The notes under the pieces are model-generated. The model did not search any database. It was not told the DNA's origin and saw only the letters and a program-made list of their open reading frames with translations. Source: an uncultured Phycisphaeraceae bacterium (GTDB taxonomy: Bacteria; Planctomycetota; Phycisphaerae; Phycisphaerales; UBA1924). Taken from it: a stretch of 64,000 nt of DNA. Below, piece by piece: positions 41,573 to 50,535 of the stretch. Every line of letters begins with the position of its first letter. Positions within the stretch are counted from its first letter, which is position 1. Both the position numbers and the translations under genes were made by a program. The stretch is taken from assembly GCA_937899905.1 (NCBI GenBank), contig CALCCF010000008.1, positions 1-64,000 on the forward strand, in the 5' to 3' direction.

Positions 41573-41792
41573 GGGGAACGGCCGAGAACGCTGCTCGCAG
41601 GGCTTGAGAAGCGGCGAAGTCGTGGCCATTCCCCGATGGGCATTAAGGAAATTTGGTACTCCCCTCCCCCATTTCGGTCTGAAGTCGTCCGGACGGCTCG
41701 TCGATCCAACCGCTGCGGGTCATGTTGTACGACCCGCGTAAGTGGTGCGTGTGGCGGCCGTTGCGGGCCGCCGAAATCTGGGAGGATGCGGC

Positions 41793-43868
41793 ATGAAGTC
41801 GCCGAACATGAGCGTTCGTTTCAAGCTGTTGGCCATCGTCGGCCTTATGGGCACGGTGGCGGGTGGCGTCGGAGTCCTGGGCTGGAACCAGATGGCTTCG
41901 ATCGAGGGCCGTCTCGAGTACATCGTTGAGAAGGCCAGCCCCCGAAAGGTCATGGCCAGTGCGATCAAGACTCGTCTGGTCGAGTTCGAGCGAGCCGAGA
42001 AGGACTTTATCCTCTCCTCGAGCGATGCCGAGCGGGCCGAGCGGATCAAGCCGATGCAGGAAAACCGCCCGGTTATCCGCAGCCTGATCAGCGATCTTCG
42101 CGCCGCCTCGACGGGCGACGATCTGATCGTGATCGACACGTTTGAGCAGAAGTTCGATAAGTATCTCGCGCTCAACGACCGCGTCATCGAGCTCGCCCAG
42201 CGCGACTCGGATGGCAAGGCGTTCGCGCTTTCGGCGACCGAGGGCCAGGCCCAGTTCTACGCGTTGGAGTCGGAGCTTGAGTCGATCACGCTCGAGTTCC
42301 AGGAGCGGGCGAAGCTCTTGGCCGAGGATGTCCGCGATAACCCGTCGCTGGCGACCCAGTCGAAGCTTGACGAATTGCTGGCCGCAAACGAGGCCGCCTT
42401 CCTCGCGACGGACATGCACAAGCTCGCGCTTTCCATGTATCGCACGGAGAAGGCCATGATCCTCTCCACGTCCAACGAGGAGAAGGAAGGGTACTACGAG
42501 AGTCTGAACGGGTACATCAGCAAGTTCCGCGCGGATGCCGAGAAGCTCGTTGCCGTGTTGCCCGAGAAGGATCGTGCAAAGGCCGAGGCGAAGAGCCAAC
42601 AATTTGAAGCTTGGCTTGCGGTGAACACGCAGATTATCGAACTCGCCCGCGAGGGCAGCACCGAACAGGCGCGCCTGCTCTCGAAGACCGAGAGCCGTGA
42701 CCTTGGCCATGCCGCCGAGGAGACCCTTGCTGGTATCATCGCGAGCGCCAGTTCGAAGATGGACGACTACGCCGCGCAGGCGAAGGCCTCGTACAAGACC
42801 GCATCGATCATGATGGGCGTCGCGACCGTGCTGGGCATCGCGGCGGGCTTCGCTCTGGCTCTGTTCATCATCCGCCAGGTCGTCAACGGCCTTGGGATGG
42901 TAAACGAGCGGATGAAGGCCATCGCCGATGGCAAGCTGAACCTGCCCTCGCTGGACATCAAGAGCAAGGACGAGATCGGCGCCCTGGCCGACGTGGCCAA
43001 CGAGATGCAGCAGGGCCTGAACACCCTGGTGACCGAGGTTGTCGAGAACGCCACGCAGGTGGCCGCCGCGAGCACCGAGGTTTCCGCGACGAGCGAGCAG
43101 CTTGCCCGCAGCGTCGACCACCAGCGCGACCAGCTCAACCAGGTCTCGGCTGCCGTCGAGGAGCTGAGCACGTCCATCGGCGAGGTCTCGACCCGTTCGC
43201 AGGACGTGTCCGCTCGCTCCACCGAGGCCGGCAGCGATGCCACCGAGGGTGGCCGCGTGGTGAGCGACACCGTCGACCAGATCAACGCGATTGCTCAGCA
43301 CATCGAGTCCACCGGCCGCAGTGTGTCGGAACTCAGCGTGAAGGCCGAGCAGATCGGTCAGATCCTGACGGTCATCAACGACATCGCCGACCAGACCAAC
43401 CTTCTCGCGCTCAACGCGGCCATCGAGGCCGCTCGTGCGGGCGAGCACGGTCGCGGCTTCGCGGTCGTCGCCGACGAGGTGCGCAAGCTCGCTGAGCGCA
43501 CCACCGAGGCCACACAAGAGGTTGCCAACAGCATCACCGAGATCCAGACCGGCACGAACCAGGCCACCGAGGGCATGGCTTCGAGCCAGGACAAGCTGGC
43601 CGGTGGCGTCGAGTTGGCGCAGTCTGCCGGTCGGAGCCTTGAGCAGATCGTTCGCGGCTCGCAGGAGGTCGCCAGCTCTGTGGATTCGATCGCCGCGGCG
43701 GTTGAGGAGCAGTCGGCCGCCACCAGCGAGATCGCCTCGTCGATCGAGCGCACCAACGCGTCGACCAGCGAGGCCAGCGAGGCCGCCGGCGAGGCGTCGG
43801 CAGCCGCGGGCCAGCTCTCGGCCAACGCCGAGCGCCTGCGCTCGATCGTGAGCCGCTTCGAGGTCTGA
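41793..43868 (+). CDS. methyl-accepting chemotaxis protein
   Basis: This is a transmembrane chemoreceptor. TM1 ([19 protein letters not shown]) is followed by a helical periplasmic sensor of about 310 residues, which looks like a double four-helix (HBM-like) bundle. TM2 ([20 protein letters not shown]), a HAMP domain (about 375-430) and a long signalling coiled coil come next. The CheA/CheW-contacting tip is intact: [20 protein letters not shown], then [20 protein letters not shown]. The start at 41793 has GGGAGG 6 nt upstream. No CheBR pentapeptide tether is seen at the end. No other chemotaxis gene is nearby, so it reports to a distant array. The ligand is unknown. Confidence 0.95.
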   Translation: MKSPNMSVRFKLLAIVGLMGTVAGGVGVLGWNQMASIEGRLEYIVEKASPRKVMASAIKTRLVEFERAEKDFILSSSDAERAERIKPMQENRPVIRSLISDLRAASTGDDLIVIDTFEQKFDKYLALNDRVIELAQRDSDGKAFALSATEGQAQFYALESELESITLEFQERAKLLAEDVRDNPSLATQSKLDELLAANEAAFLATDMHKLALSMYRTEKAMILSTSNEEKEGYYESLNGYISKFRADAEKLVAVLPEKDRAKAEAKSQQFEAWLAVNTQIIELAREGSTEQARLLSKTESRDLGHAAEETLAGIIASASSKMDDYAAQAKASYKTASIMMGVATVLGIAAGFALALFIIRQVVNGLGMVNERMKAIADGKLNLPSLDIKSKDEIGALADVANEMQQGLNTLVTEVVENATQVAAASTEVSATSEQLARSVDHQRDQLNQVSAAVEELSTSIGEVSTRSQDVSARSTEAGSDATEGGRVVSDTVDQINAIAQHIESTGRSVSELSVKAEQIGQILTVINDIADQTNLLALNAAIEAARAGEHGRGFAVVADEVRKLAERTTEATQEVANSITEIQTGTNQATEGMASSQDKLAGGVELAQSAGRSLEQIVRGSQEVASSVDSIAAAVEEQSAATSEIASSIERTNASTSEASEAAGEASAAAGQLSANAERLRSIVSRFEV

Positions 43869-43957
43869 GCCTCACCTGAGGCTTCGCTCTCTCGCAGAGC
43901 AACACACGCAACACCACCGAAGTCCGGGCACATGCCCGGGCTTTGTCTTGCGCTCGA

Positions 43958-45292
43958 TCAGTCCTCGGGCCGCTCGCCGCCCTCGGCCATCTTGACGAGC
44001 CGGGGATCGAACCGTGCGATGGGCTCGACGAGGTCGGCTTGTCGGGCCATCACTTGGCGTATGTCCTTGTAGACGCGCGGATTCTCGTCGATGCCCGCGC
44101 TTAGCAGTGTGACGCCAGCGGCCTCGAGGTCTTCCTTCACGTGGGCCCAGCGGAAGGTGCGCTTGGCTTCGCTTCGGCTCATCACGCGTCCCGCGCCGTG
44201 GCTTGCCGAGGCGAGCGAGCGCTTGGCGGGTTCTCCGCCGAGGCCGCGTACGACGTAGCCGGGATTGGCCATGCTCCCCGGGATCACGCCCAGCACGCCC
44301 TCACCCGCGGGCGTGGCGCCCTTGCGGTGCACGATGACCTCTCGTGTGTCCTGAGATCCATCGGGCCGCGTGACGACGTGCGTCTCCTTCCACGCGAAGT
44401 TGTGGTGGTTCTCCACGCCGGCGATAACGCGCGCGCCGAGGTGCTTGGCGACCCAGTGGTGGATGCACGCGTGGTTGGCCGAGGCGTAGCGGCCCATGAG
44501 GTTCATGGCGGCCCAGTATTCCTGGCCGGGCTCGCTGTCGAGGTCAAGCCAGGCGAGGTGGCGGGCCTGCTTGTCCATGTCCGGGCGCAGCTGCATCGCG
44601 AGCTTGCTGTAGTGGTTGCACACGGCCGCGCCCGCGCCGCGGCTGCCCGAGTGGCTGAGCAGCGCGAGGTATCTCCCGGGTGGGAGATCGAACGTGCGGT
44701 CGGCCTCGCGTGAGCGGCCCTTGGGCTTTGACAGGTCGCCCTCGGCGAGATCGGGCGCGCGCTCGGCGTAGAAGTCGCCGCCATCCTCGGGCACGGTGAG
44801 CACGCCGAACTCGACGAAGTGGTTGCCCGAGCCGCTGGTGCCGAGCTGGGACCAGGCCTTGTCCTTGTTGTGCTGGGTGACGCCGCTGATGGACCAGTCC
44901 TCGTCCATTACGGCGTGCTCGCGGAGGGGAGTCCTGTCGTGCTTGCGACCGAACGCGGCGCCAACGCCGAAGCGGGTCTCCTGCTCGATGGCCTTGGCCA
45001 AGCGGTCACGGCCGGCATCGTGGTCGAGCTCCTTCTGTGGGATGTCGAGCACGGTCATCTTGACGCGGCAGGCGATGTCCACACCCACGGCGTATGGGAT
45101 CACCGCGTTTTCGGTCGCCAGCACGCCCCCAATGGGCAAGCCGTAGCCCACGTGGGCGTCGGGCATCAGGGCGCCGGCCCGGGCGACCGGGAGACGGCAG
45201 GCACTCTCGAGCTGGTCGAGGCTGGGGCGGTCGAAATCGTCACCCACCTGCCCCCACAGGTGGTACGGAGCGGAGCGCGGCTCGTTGGGCAT
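43958..45292 (-). CDS. rtcB: RNA-splicing ligase RtcB
   Basis: RtcB joins RNA 2',3'-cyclic phosphate or 3'-phosphate to 5'-OH ends using GTP and Mn. The metal ligands appear in LMPDAHVGYGLPIGG and VGVDIACRVKM (D72, C75), with further sites in GTSGSGNHFVEFG and LLSHSGSRGAG. The guanylylated histidine is in ASASHGAGRVMSRSEA. The C-terminal DENPRVYKDIRQVM is typical. The start is placed at 45292 because TACGCT is exactly 5 nt upstream. Longer readings begin with a low-quality leader. At 444 aa it is close to the family. No rtcA or rtcR neighbours are present, so stress or tRNA repair roles are open. Confidence 0.95.
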   Translation of the reverse strand: MPNEPRSAPYHLWGQVGDDFDRPSLDQLESACRLPVARAGALMPDAHVGYGLPIGGVLATENAVIPYAVGVDIACRVKMTVLDIPQKELDHDAGRDRLAKAIEQETRFGVGAAFGRKHDRTPLREHAVMDEDWSISGVTQHNKDKAWSQLGTSGSGNHFVEFGVLTVPEDGGDFYAERAPDLAEGDLSKPKGRSREADRTFDLPPGRYLALLSHSGSRGAGAAVCNHYSKLAMQLRPDMDKQARHLAWLDLDSEPGQEYWAAMNLMGRYASANHACIHHWVAKHLGARVIAGVENHHNFAWKETHVVTRPDGSQDTREVIVHRKGATPAGEGVLGVIPGSMANPGYVVRGLGGEPAKRSLASASHGAGRVMSRSEAKRTFRWAHVKEDLEAAGVTLLSAGIDENPRVYKDIRQVMARQADLVEPIARFDPRLVKMAEGGERPED

Positions 45293-45297
45293 GGCGA

Positions 45298-45303
45298 AGC
45301 GTA
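45298..45303 (-). promoter_or_regulatory. -10-like hexamer of rtcB, probably leaderless
   Basis: TACGCT lies 5 nt before the ATG at 45292. Confidence 0.45.
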
Positions 45304-45618
45304 CCCGCGCCGGGTTGTTCGCCCGCTTGGCAGCGCAATCGGCCCGAGCAATATCCATATTGGACCACGCGATTTGGGGTTCGGTTTGTGAGGATCCCGG
45401 TGGGCGATTTGGGTTGATTCGGCCCGGGGAGTCCCCGGCCTGGCGTCTCGTGGGCCGATACCAAACGGGATGGTGCAGAGTGCTCCCGCTGTCTCAATTT
45501 CCAGGATGCCGCGTCGGATCGATCGGCTCCATTCCAAGCGCACAAGCGTGGTCGAGAGATCTCTGCGCCTCGATGACCTGTGGTCGCCTGGGCGGTGCGG
45601 TTCGATGGAGGACGCTGC
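45304..45618. other. 315-bp divergent region between rtcB and the GGDEF-EAL gene
   Basis: No coding frame with the local codon bias is seen. A GC hairpin lies at 45421-45440 (GGCC, bulged C, GGGG; loop AGT; CCCC, GGCC). A Shine-Dalgarno (GGAGG) just precedes the ATG at 45619. No c-di-GMP riboswitch core was found. Confidence 0.4.
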
Positions 45619-47511
45619 ATGATCGGCGGGCCACTCCACATCGAGAACGCACGGGTGCTCGTTATCGACGACCTTGATTCGGACCACGCCGAATTTGCGC
45701 GCATCTTGGGTGCCGTAGAGACCGAGGAGCACGCAGCGGCGTTCTTGGAGCGTGACCAGGACCAGCGCCTTGCTGCTGGTCCAGGCTACGACTTGGACTT
45801 CGCCGCGCAAGGTGATCAGGGCGTCGAGATGGTCCGCCATGCGATCGAGGAGGGGCGGCCTTACTCGATCGTCTTCTGCGATGTGGGCGCGCCTCCGGAC
45901 TTGAACGGCGTGAGCACCATCGAAGCGTTGTGGAAGGTGGACCGCGACATCCAGATCGTGCTGTGCTCGGACCATCCCGACCACACGTGGGAGGACGTGC
46001 TCCGCAGACTCGGCGTGACGGATCGGCTGATGTTCGTGAAGAGGCCGTTCGATCACGCGGAGTTGCGTCAGATCGCGTTGGCGCTGTGCGCGAAGTGGAA
46101 CCACGAGCGCTTGTCTTCGATGAAGCTGGGCGAGCTCGAGCGGCATGCCGAGCGGCAGGCGGGCGAGCTGGCCCACGCGGCGATGCACGACGAGCTCACA
46201 GGCTTACCCAACCGCCGGATGATTCGCAATCTCGTCGATGCGTGCCTCGCTCAGGATGGGGGCACGCCGTTCACGCTGCTGTTGCTCGACTGCGATCGGT
46301 TCAAGCGGATCAATGACTCGCTTGGCCACGATGCGGGAGACATGGTGCTGCGCGAGTTGGGCGATCGGCTTACGGCCGTTAGCTCGCACTGGCAGTCTAC
46401 CACGAACACCAAGGTTGTCTGCGCCCGGCTTGGCGGTGACGAGTTCATGATCCTGATCCGTGGTACGGCCGACGAGGGGTGTATCACGGAGTACTGCGAT
46501 CACCTGCTCGAAGCGTTTGAAGAGCCCTTCGAGTACAACGGCCACCAGCTTGCGCTTTCCACGAGCATCGGGTACACCAGCAGCACACGAAACTACACGT
46601 CTGCGGGCGAGATGATGCGTGACGCCGACGCGGCGATGTACGTCGCAAAGGCCGACGGGAAGGGGCAGGCGACGGGATTCGTGACCTCGATGCACGATGG
46701 CCTCATGCGTCACTTGTCGATCGAGAGTGCGCTGCGTGGCGCGGTCGAGCGTGGTGAGTTCGAGATGCACTACCAGCCGTTGGTGGACATCGAGTCCGGG
46801 CGTTGCGTCGGGGCCGAGGGGTTGATCCGTTGGCGGGGCTCCGATGGCGAGTTGATCCCGCCGGATGATTTCATCCCAATCGCCGAGGAAACCGGACAGA
46901 TCGTCGAGATCGGGCGCTGGGCGTTCGAGCAAGCGCTGCGTGATGCGGTGATCGTGCAATCGCGGTTCCCGAGAGGGGAGTGGTACCTGGGCGTCAATGT
47001 TTCGCTGCGCCAGCTGCAGAGCCCGGGCTTCGTCGACATGATCCGCGAGGGGCTCGAAGCGAGCGGCGTGCCGGGCCGTCGCATCAATATCGAGGTGACC
47101 GAGAGCATGATCATGGAAGATGAGAGCGCCATGATCCCGATGTTGCAGGATCTGAAGGCGCTCGATCTCACGCTATCGATGGACGACTTCGGCACCGGCT
47201 ACTCGTCGCTGACGTGCCTGCAGCGGTATCCCGTTGATGTTGTGAAGCTCGACCGAGAGTTCGTGAACAATCTGCTGGTGCATCGCCGGTTTGGCGCGAT
47301 CGCTCAGGCGGCGATCATGATGGTCGGCAATATGGGCATGCGCGTCGTGGCCGAGGGGGTCGAGCGGATCGAGCAGCTGGTGCAATTGCAAGCCATGGAC
47401 TGCGACGCGGCCCAGGGGTATTACTTCTCGAAGCCGGTGCCGATCGATGGGCTGCTGGACTTCGTCGGGCAAGTCCTGCCCCTGGAGATGCGGATGGGCC
47501 GGGCGGGCTAG
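45619..47511 (+). CDS. response regulator with GGDEF and EAL domains (c-di-GMP turnover)
   Basis: The receiver domain (1-150) has DD at its start (VLVIDDLDSDH), a likely phospho-Asp at D88 in FCDVGAPPDL, and the conserved lysine in FVKRPF (K141). The GGDEF domain (about 185-360) has an intact ARLGGDEFMIL, so diguanylate cyclase activity is possible. No RxxD inhibitory site precedes it. The EAL domain (about 365-620) has AEGLIRWRG in place of EAL, with the catalytic Glu kept, plus NVSLRQL, EVTESMIMEDE, LSMDDFGTGYSSL and VAEGVERIEQ. Those residues favour active phosphodiesterase. GGAGG precedes the ATG at 45619. No partner histidine kinase is adjacent. Confidence 0.93.
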   Translation: MIGGPLHIENARVLVIDDLDSDHAEFARILGAVETEEHAAAFLERDQDQRLAAGPGYDLDFAAQGDQGVEMVRHAIEEGRPYSIVFCDVGAPPDLNGVSTIEALWKVDRDIQIVLCSDHPDHTWEDVLRRLGVTDRLMFVKRPFDHAELRQIALALCAKWNHERLSSMKLGELERHAERQAGELAHAAMHDELTGLPNRRMIRNLVDACLAQDGGTPFTLLLLDCDRFKRINDSLGHDAGDMVLRELGDRLTAVSSHWQSTTNTKVVCARLGGDEFMILIRGTADEGCITEYCDHLLEAFEEPFEYNGHQLALSTSIGYTSSTRNYTSAGEMMRDADAAMYVAKADGKGQATGFVTSMHDGLMRHLSIESALRGAVERGEFEMHYQPLVDIESGRCVGAEGLIRWRGSDGELIPPDDFIPIAEETGQIVEIGRWAFEQALRDAVIVQSRFPRGEWYLGVNVSLRQLQSPGFVDMIREGLEASGVPGRRINIEVTESMIMEDESAMIPMLQDLKALDLTLSMDDFGTGYSSLTCLQRYPVDVVKLDREFVNNLLVHRRFGAIAQAAIMMVGNMGMRVVAEGVERIEQLVQLQAMDCDAAQGYYFSKPVPIDGLLDFVGQVLPLEMRMGRAG

Positions 47512-47597
47512 CCGCCGGCGTGGCGCCGCACGCATTGGGGGCCATCACCAGCCTCCCAGACTACACTTTGGGTCAGCCTGTCGACGTACGGGCGGCG

Positions 47598-47671
47598 GCC
47601 CCTGTAGCTCAGCTGGATAGAGCAGCGGACTTCTAATCCGCAGGTCCCTGGTTCGAATCCAGGCGGGGGCG
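47598..47671 (+). tRNA. tRNA-Arg (anticodon TCT)
   Basis: The acceptor stem GCCCCTG pairs with CGGGGGC. The D-arm is GCTC...GAGC. The anticodon stem is GCGGA/TCCGC around loop CTTCTAA (anticodon TCT). The T-arm is CCTGG TTCGAAT CCAGG, and the discriminator is G. CCA is not encoded. A weak -10 (TACACT) lies at 47562-47567. It reads AGA and AGG codons, which are rare in this GC-rich genome. Confidence 0.94.
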
Positions 47672-47792
47672 CTTGGAGTATCGCTTCCTCGGGCGCAGCC
47701 ATCGTGGCGCGAGGCAGGAGGGGGCATAGAAGCTGAAGGTTGAAGCATCAATAGAGATCGAAGGTGCCGAGGCTTCCTTCGGGATCGATTGC

Positions 47793-47798
47793 TAACCT
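47793..47798 (+). promoter_or_regulatory. extended -10-like element of gpmA, probably leaderless
   Basis: TAACCT with TGC in front (TGnT form) lies 6 nt before the gpmA ATG, and no Shine-Dalgarno is present. Confidence 0.4.
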
Positions 47799-47804
47799 GA
47801 TGCC

Positions 47805-48560
47805 ATGAGCAAGACCCATACCTTGGTGCTGATCCGCCACGGCCAGAGCGTCTGGAATGCCGAGAATCGGTTTACGGGTTGGACCGATGTCGATCTGAGC
47901 GAGAAGGGCGTGGGCGAGGCTCGACAGGCGGCAGAGTTGCTGCGAGCCGAGGGGCTCGACTTCGACCGCTGCTATACGAGTGTGCTCACGCGGGCCATCC
48001 GCACACTTTGGATCGTGCTGGACGGGCTCGATCGCATGTGGCTGCCGGTGGAGCGGGCGTGGCGGCTGAACGAGCGGCACTACGGGGCGCTGCAGGGGCT
48101 CAACAAGGCCGAGACGGCGGCGGAGCACGGCGAGGCCCAGGTGAAGATCTGGCGGCGCAGCTACGACACGCCCCCGCCGCTGCTGGAGGCCGGCGACGAG
48201 CGGCTGCCGGGGAGCGACCCGAGGTACGCGGGGCTGTCGGCCGATGAGTTGCCGGCGGGCGAGTGCCTGAAGGACACGGTCGAGCGCGTGCTGCCGTGCT
48301 GGGAGGGCGAGATCGCCCCGAAGATTCGAGAAGGTCAGCGGCTGCTGATCTCGGCGCACGGCAATAGCATCCGGGCGCTCGTGAAGCACCTTGATGCCGT
48401 AAGCGATGCGGACATCATGGGAGTCGAGATTCCGACCGGTGTGCCGCTCGTGTACACGCTCGACAGCGACCTGCGGCCGATCTCGAGCGGGTATCTTGGC
48501 GATCCCGATGCCGTGGCCGCGGCGCAGGCAGCCGTCGCGGCTCAGGGCAAGGCTCGTTGA
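47805..48560 (+). CDS. gpmA: 2,3-bisphosphoglycerate-dependent phosphoglycerate mutase
   Basis: This enzyme interconverts 3- and 2-phosphoglycerate in glycolysis via a phosphohistidine. The catalytic motif is [20 protein letters not shown] (His12), followed by [19 protein letters not shown]. The other active-site parts are [19 protein letters not shown] and [18 protein letters not shown]. The GIPTG-like [12 protein letters not shown] and the closing SGYLGDP are family marks. The length of 251 aa is standard. It starts a three-gene run with the thioredoxin-like protein and a membrane protein; the gap to the next gene is one base. Confidence 0.96.
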   Translation: MSKTHTLVLIRHGQSVWNAENRFTGWTDVDLSEKGVGEARQAAELLRAEGLDFDRCYTSVLTRAIRTLWIVLDGLDRMWLPVERAWRLNERHYGALQGLNKAETAAEHGEAQVKIWRRSYDTPPPLLEAGDERLPGSDPRYAGLSADELPAGECLKDTVERVLPCWEGEIAPKIREGQRLLISAHGNSIRALVKHLDAVSDADIMGVEIPTGVPLVYTLDSDLRPISSGYLGDPDAVAAAQAAVAAQGKAR

Positions 48561-48561
48561 T

Positions 48562-49746
48562 ATGGAGCGAGTGATGTACGAGCGAGTTCGACGCGTGGGC
48601 TTGATTGGGATTGCGGCAGCGTTGTGTTGCAGCGGTGTCGTGATGGCGCAGGAGCCGCAGGCGGAGTTGCAGTCGGAGGTGCAAGAAGCCCTAGCTGCGG
48701 AAACAGAGACCACCGAGACGCCACGCCCAGCTGATGAGATCCTCGCCGAGTACGACGCCATCGTGCTTCCGGAGTACGACGCGCAGCGGCGCCGCGACGC
48801 CGCGTACCAGGCTGATTTCATGGCCCAGCGAACCGCGGCCGATCGGCGGCGGATCGAGTTGATCGGCGAACTGGTCCGCGACCATCCCGATCACCCGCGC
48901 GTGGCCGAGTTGCTCCCGGTCCGCTGGGTGGCCTTGCTCGGCGAGACGCGCAACGACGAGGTGATCGCCGAGGCCCACGGCGTCGCGCAATCGACCGATG
49001 ACACCGAGCTTCGCCTCAACGCGTTGTACGTGCACGCGATCGCCATTGCGCGCACGAGCGACTACGACCCGGCCCGGGTTGCCGAGGCCGCTCGGCTGCT
49101 CTATGAGGCCAACCCACTCGATCCGCGCAACGCGACGCTGCTCTCGATGTCCACGATCAATGAGACCGAGTCGTCTAAGGCGCTCGAGGTCTATCGAAGG
49201 CTTGTCGCGGAGTATCCGGACACGCGCGAGGGGCAGCGCGCGGCGGACAAGGTGTTCCAGTATGAGCGGATCGGCACGCCGGTCGAGCTGGTGTTCGGCG
49301 AGGCGACAACGGGCGAGCCAGTCGACCTTCGTGGGTTACGCGGCCGGGTTATTGTGCTCGTTTTCTGGGCGAGTTGGTCCACGTCGTGCCGCACTGAGAT
49401 GCCTCGGTTCCAGGCGCTGCACGAGGCGTACGCGGAGAAGGGCGTGTCGTTCATCGGCGTCAGCCTCGACCAGCCGCGCGATGATGACCCCGCACGCGAT
49501 GGGCTCACGCTGCTGAGGAACTGGATCGCCGACAACGGGATTACCTGGCCGCAGTACTACCAAGGCAACGGCTGGGATAGCCCGTTCTCTCGCGAGTGGC
49601 GCGTGCGATCGATACCCGCGGTGTTCGTGATCGATCGGGAAGGTCGGCTGGTGACGCCGGACGCGCGTGGGAGGTTAGAGAACCTGATTCCCGGCATGCT
49701 GGAGATCGAACCACGTACCGAGGGTAATGAACCCGGAGACAGTTGA
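48562..49746 (+). CDS. exported TlpA/thioredoxin-like protein lacking the first active-site cysteine
   Basis: A signal or anchor helix (VGLIGIAAALCCSGVVMA) is followed by a helical, TPR-like region (about 60-235; for example PARVAEAARLLYEANPLDPR, then KALEVYRRLVAEYPDTREGQ). A thioredoxin fold fills 238-380: VIVLVFWASWSTSCRTEMPR, then VSFIGVSLDQP, and the cis-Pro loop RSIPAVFVIDREGRLV. The redox motif should be WCxxC; here it is W-S-T-S-C (S273, C276), so disulfide exchange is unlikely. It may act through its single Cys or as a structural partner. It begins one base after gpmA and is overlapped by the next gene. Confidence 0.87.
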   Translation: MERVMYERVRRVGLIGIAAALCCSGVVMAQEPQAELQSEVQEALAAETETTETPRPADEILAEYDAIVLPEYDAQRRRDAAYQADFMAQRTAADRRRIELIGELVRDHPDHPRVAELLPVRWVALLGETRNDEVIAEAHGVAQSTDDTELRLNALYVHAIAIARTSDYDPARVAEAARLLYEANPLDPRNATLLSMSTINETESSKALEVYRRLVAEYPDTREGQRAADKVFQYERIGTPVELVFGEATTGEPVDLRGLRGRVIVLVFWASWSTSCRTEMPRFQALHEAYAEKGVSFIGVSLDQPRDDDPARDGLTLLRNWIADNGITWPQYYQGNGWDSPFSREWRVRSIPAVFVIDREGRLVTPDARGRLENLIPGMLEIEPRTEGNEPGDS

Positions 49747-50489
49747 CCTCTCCGACTGAAGTACACCCACCTCTAGCCAACCTAACACCAATGCCTGACA
49801 CAGCGACCGACATTCCGGAAGCAATCGATCTCGAACGGACAGACCACCAGGAGAAGGCGCGTGATCGGGCGGACAATGCTCTTCGAGTGGTGGTGATTTC
49901 CACACTCGTTGACATCGCGCTGGTGGTAGCAACTTTTGTTTTGGCATCGATTCAGTCGATCGCACTCAAACCCTGGGTAATCGTTGTCCTGATCGTGTCG
50001 GTTCCCGCGATGGTGCTCCTCTCGGGAGCATGGTGGCTCTCGGCCTTTTTGCAACGCAAGCACTACAACTCCAGATCTAGCTCGACATGGACCTTTCGAT
50101 GCGACGACGTTCGACACGAGTGGCGGATCGAAGGCATCGGCCCGTCTTCGGCATGGCGGGATATCACGATTGCGTGCAAGAAGCTGCCGCGGGCCACGGA
50201 CAAGCTCATCGGCTCCCCCAAACTGCACGTGCGGCTCGCGAACGATGAGGGCGTGATTAAGAGCGGCCACTTGGAGGCCGTGGGCGAGCACACGTCGATG
50301 TTCGTGATCGACAAGGTGGGGCTGCCCATCGGGATTACGATCGGGCACATCGAGCCCAAGCACGCGTCGCTGGAAGAGCCATGGGTTGTCGAGTTGACCG
50401 TCTTCGGCGATGCCGACACACTTGAGACGCTACTCGCTTGGCCTGTGGCGTCGCATGGCGGTGATCCTGCCGCTGACAGCCCGGCTTAA
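49743..50489 (+). CDS. membrane protein of unknown function, 248 aa
   Basis: Two transmembrane helices (LRVVVISTLVDIALVVATFV and KPWVIVVLIVSVPAMVLLSG) follow a charged N-terminus. The C-terminal 140 residues are a soluble beta-rich domain (TWTFRCDDVRHEWRIEGIG, then KLHVRLANDEGVIKSGHLEA). No family is recognised. The TTG start overlaps the previous stop as TTGA with GGAG just upstream. An ATG at 49791 is a possible alternative and would give 232 aa. Codon bias is a little weaker near the start than in neighbours. Confidence 0.65.
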   Translation: MTSPTEVHPPLANLTPMPDTATDIPEAIDLERTDHQEKARDRADNALRVVVISTLVDIALVVATFVLASIQSIALKPWVIVVLIVSVPAMVLLSGAWWLSAFLQRKHYNSRSSSTWTFRCDDVRHEWRIEGIGPSSAWRDITIACKKLPRATDKLIGSPKLHVRLANDEGVIKSGHLEAVGEHTSMFVIDKVGLPIGITIGHIEPKHASLEEPWVVELTVFGDADTLETLLAWPVASHGGDPAADSPA

Positions 50490-50524
50490 CCGCCTAACCG
50501 ACAGGTCGGGAGCCGCCCGGGCCA

Positions 50525-50530
50525 TATATT
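50525..50530 (+). promoter_or_regulatory. -10-like hexamer of thyX, probably leaderless
   Basis: TATATT, the only AT-rich run in the area, lies 5 nt before the ATG. No Shine-Dalgarno is present. Confidence 0.55.
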
Positions 50531-50535
50531 GCCCC

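Noticed and set aside
45304-45618. Possible c-di-GMP riboswitch before the GGDEF-EAL gene
   Set aside because: The conserved GEMM-I or GEMM-II core elements could not be found; only a GC hairpin is present.
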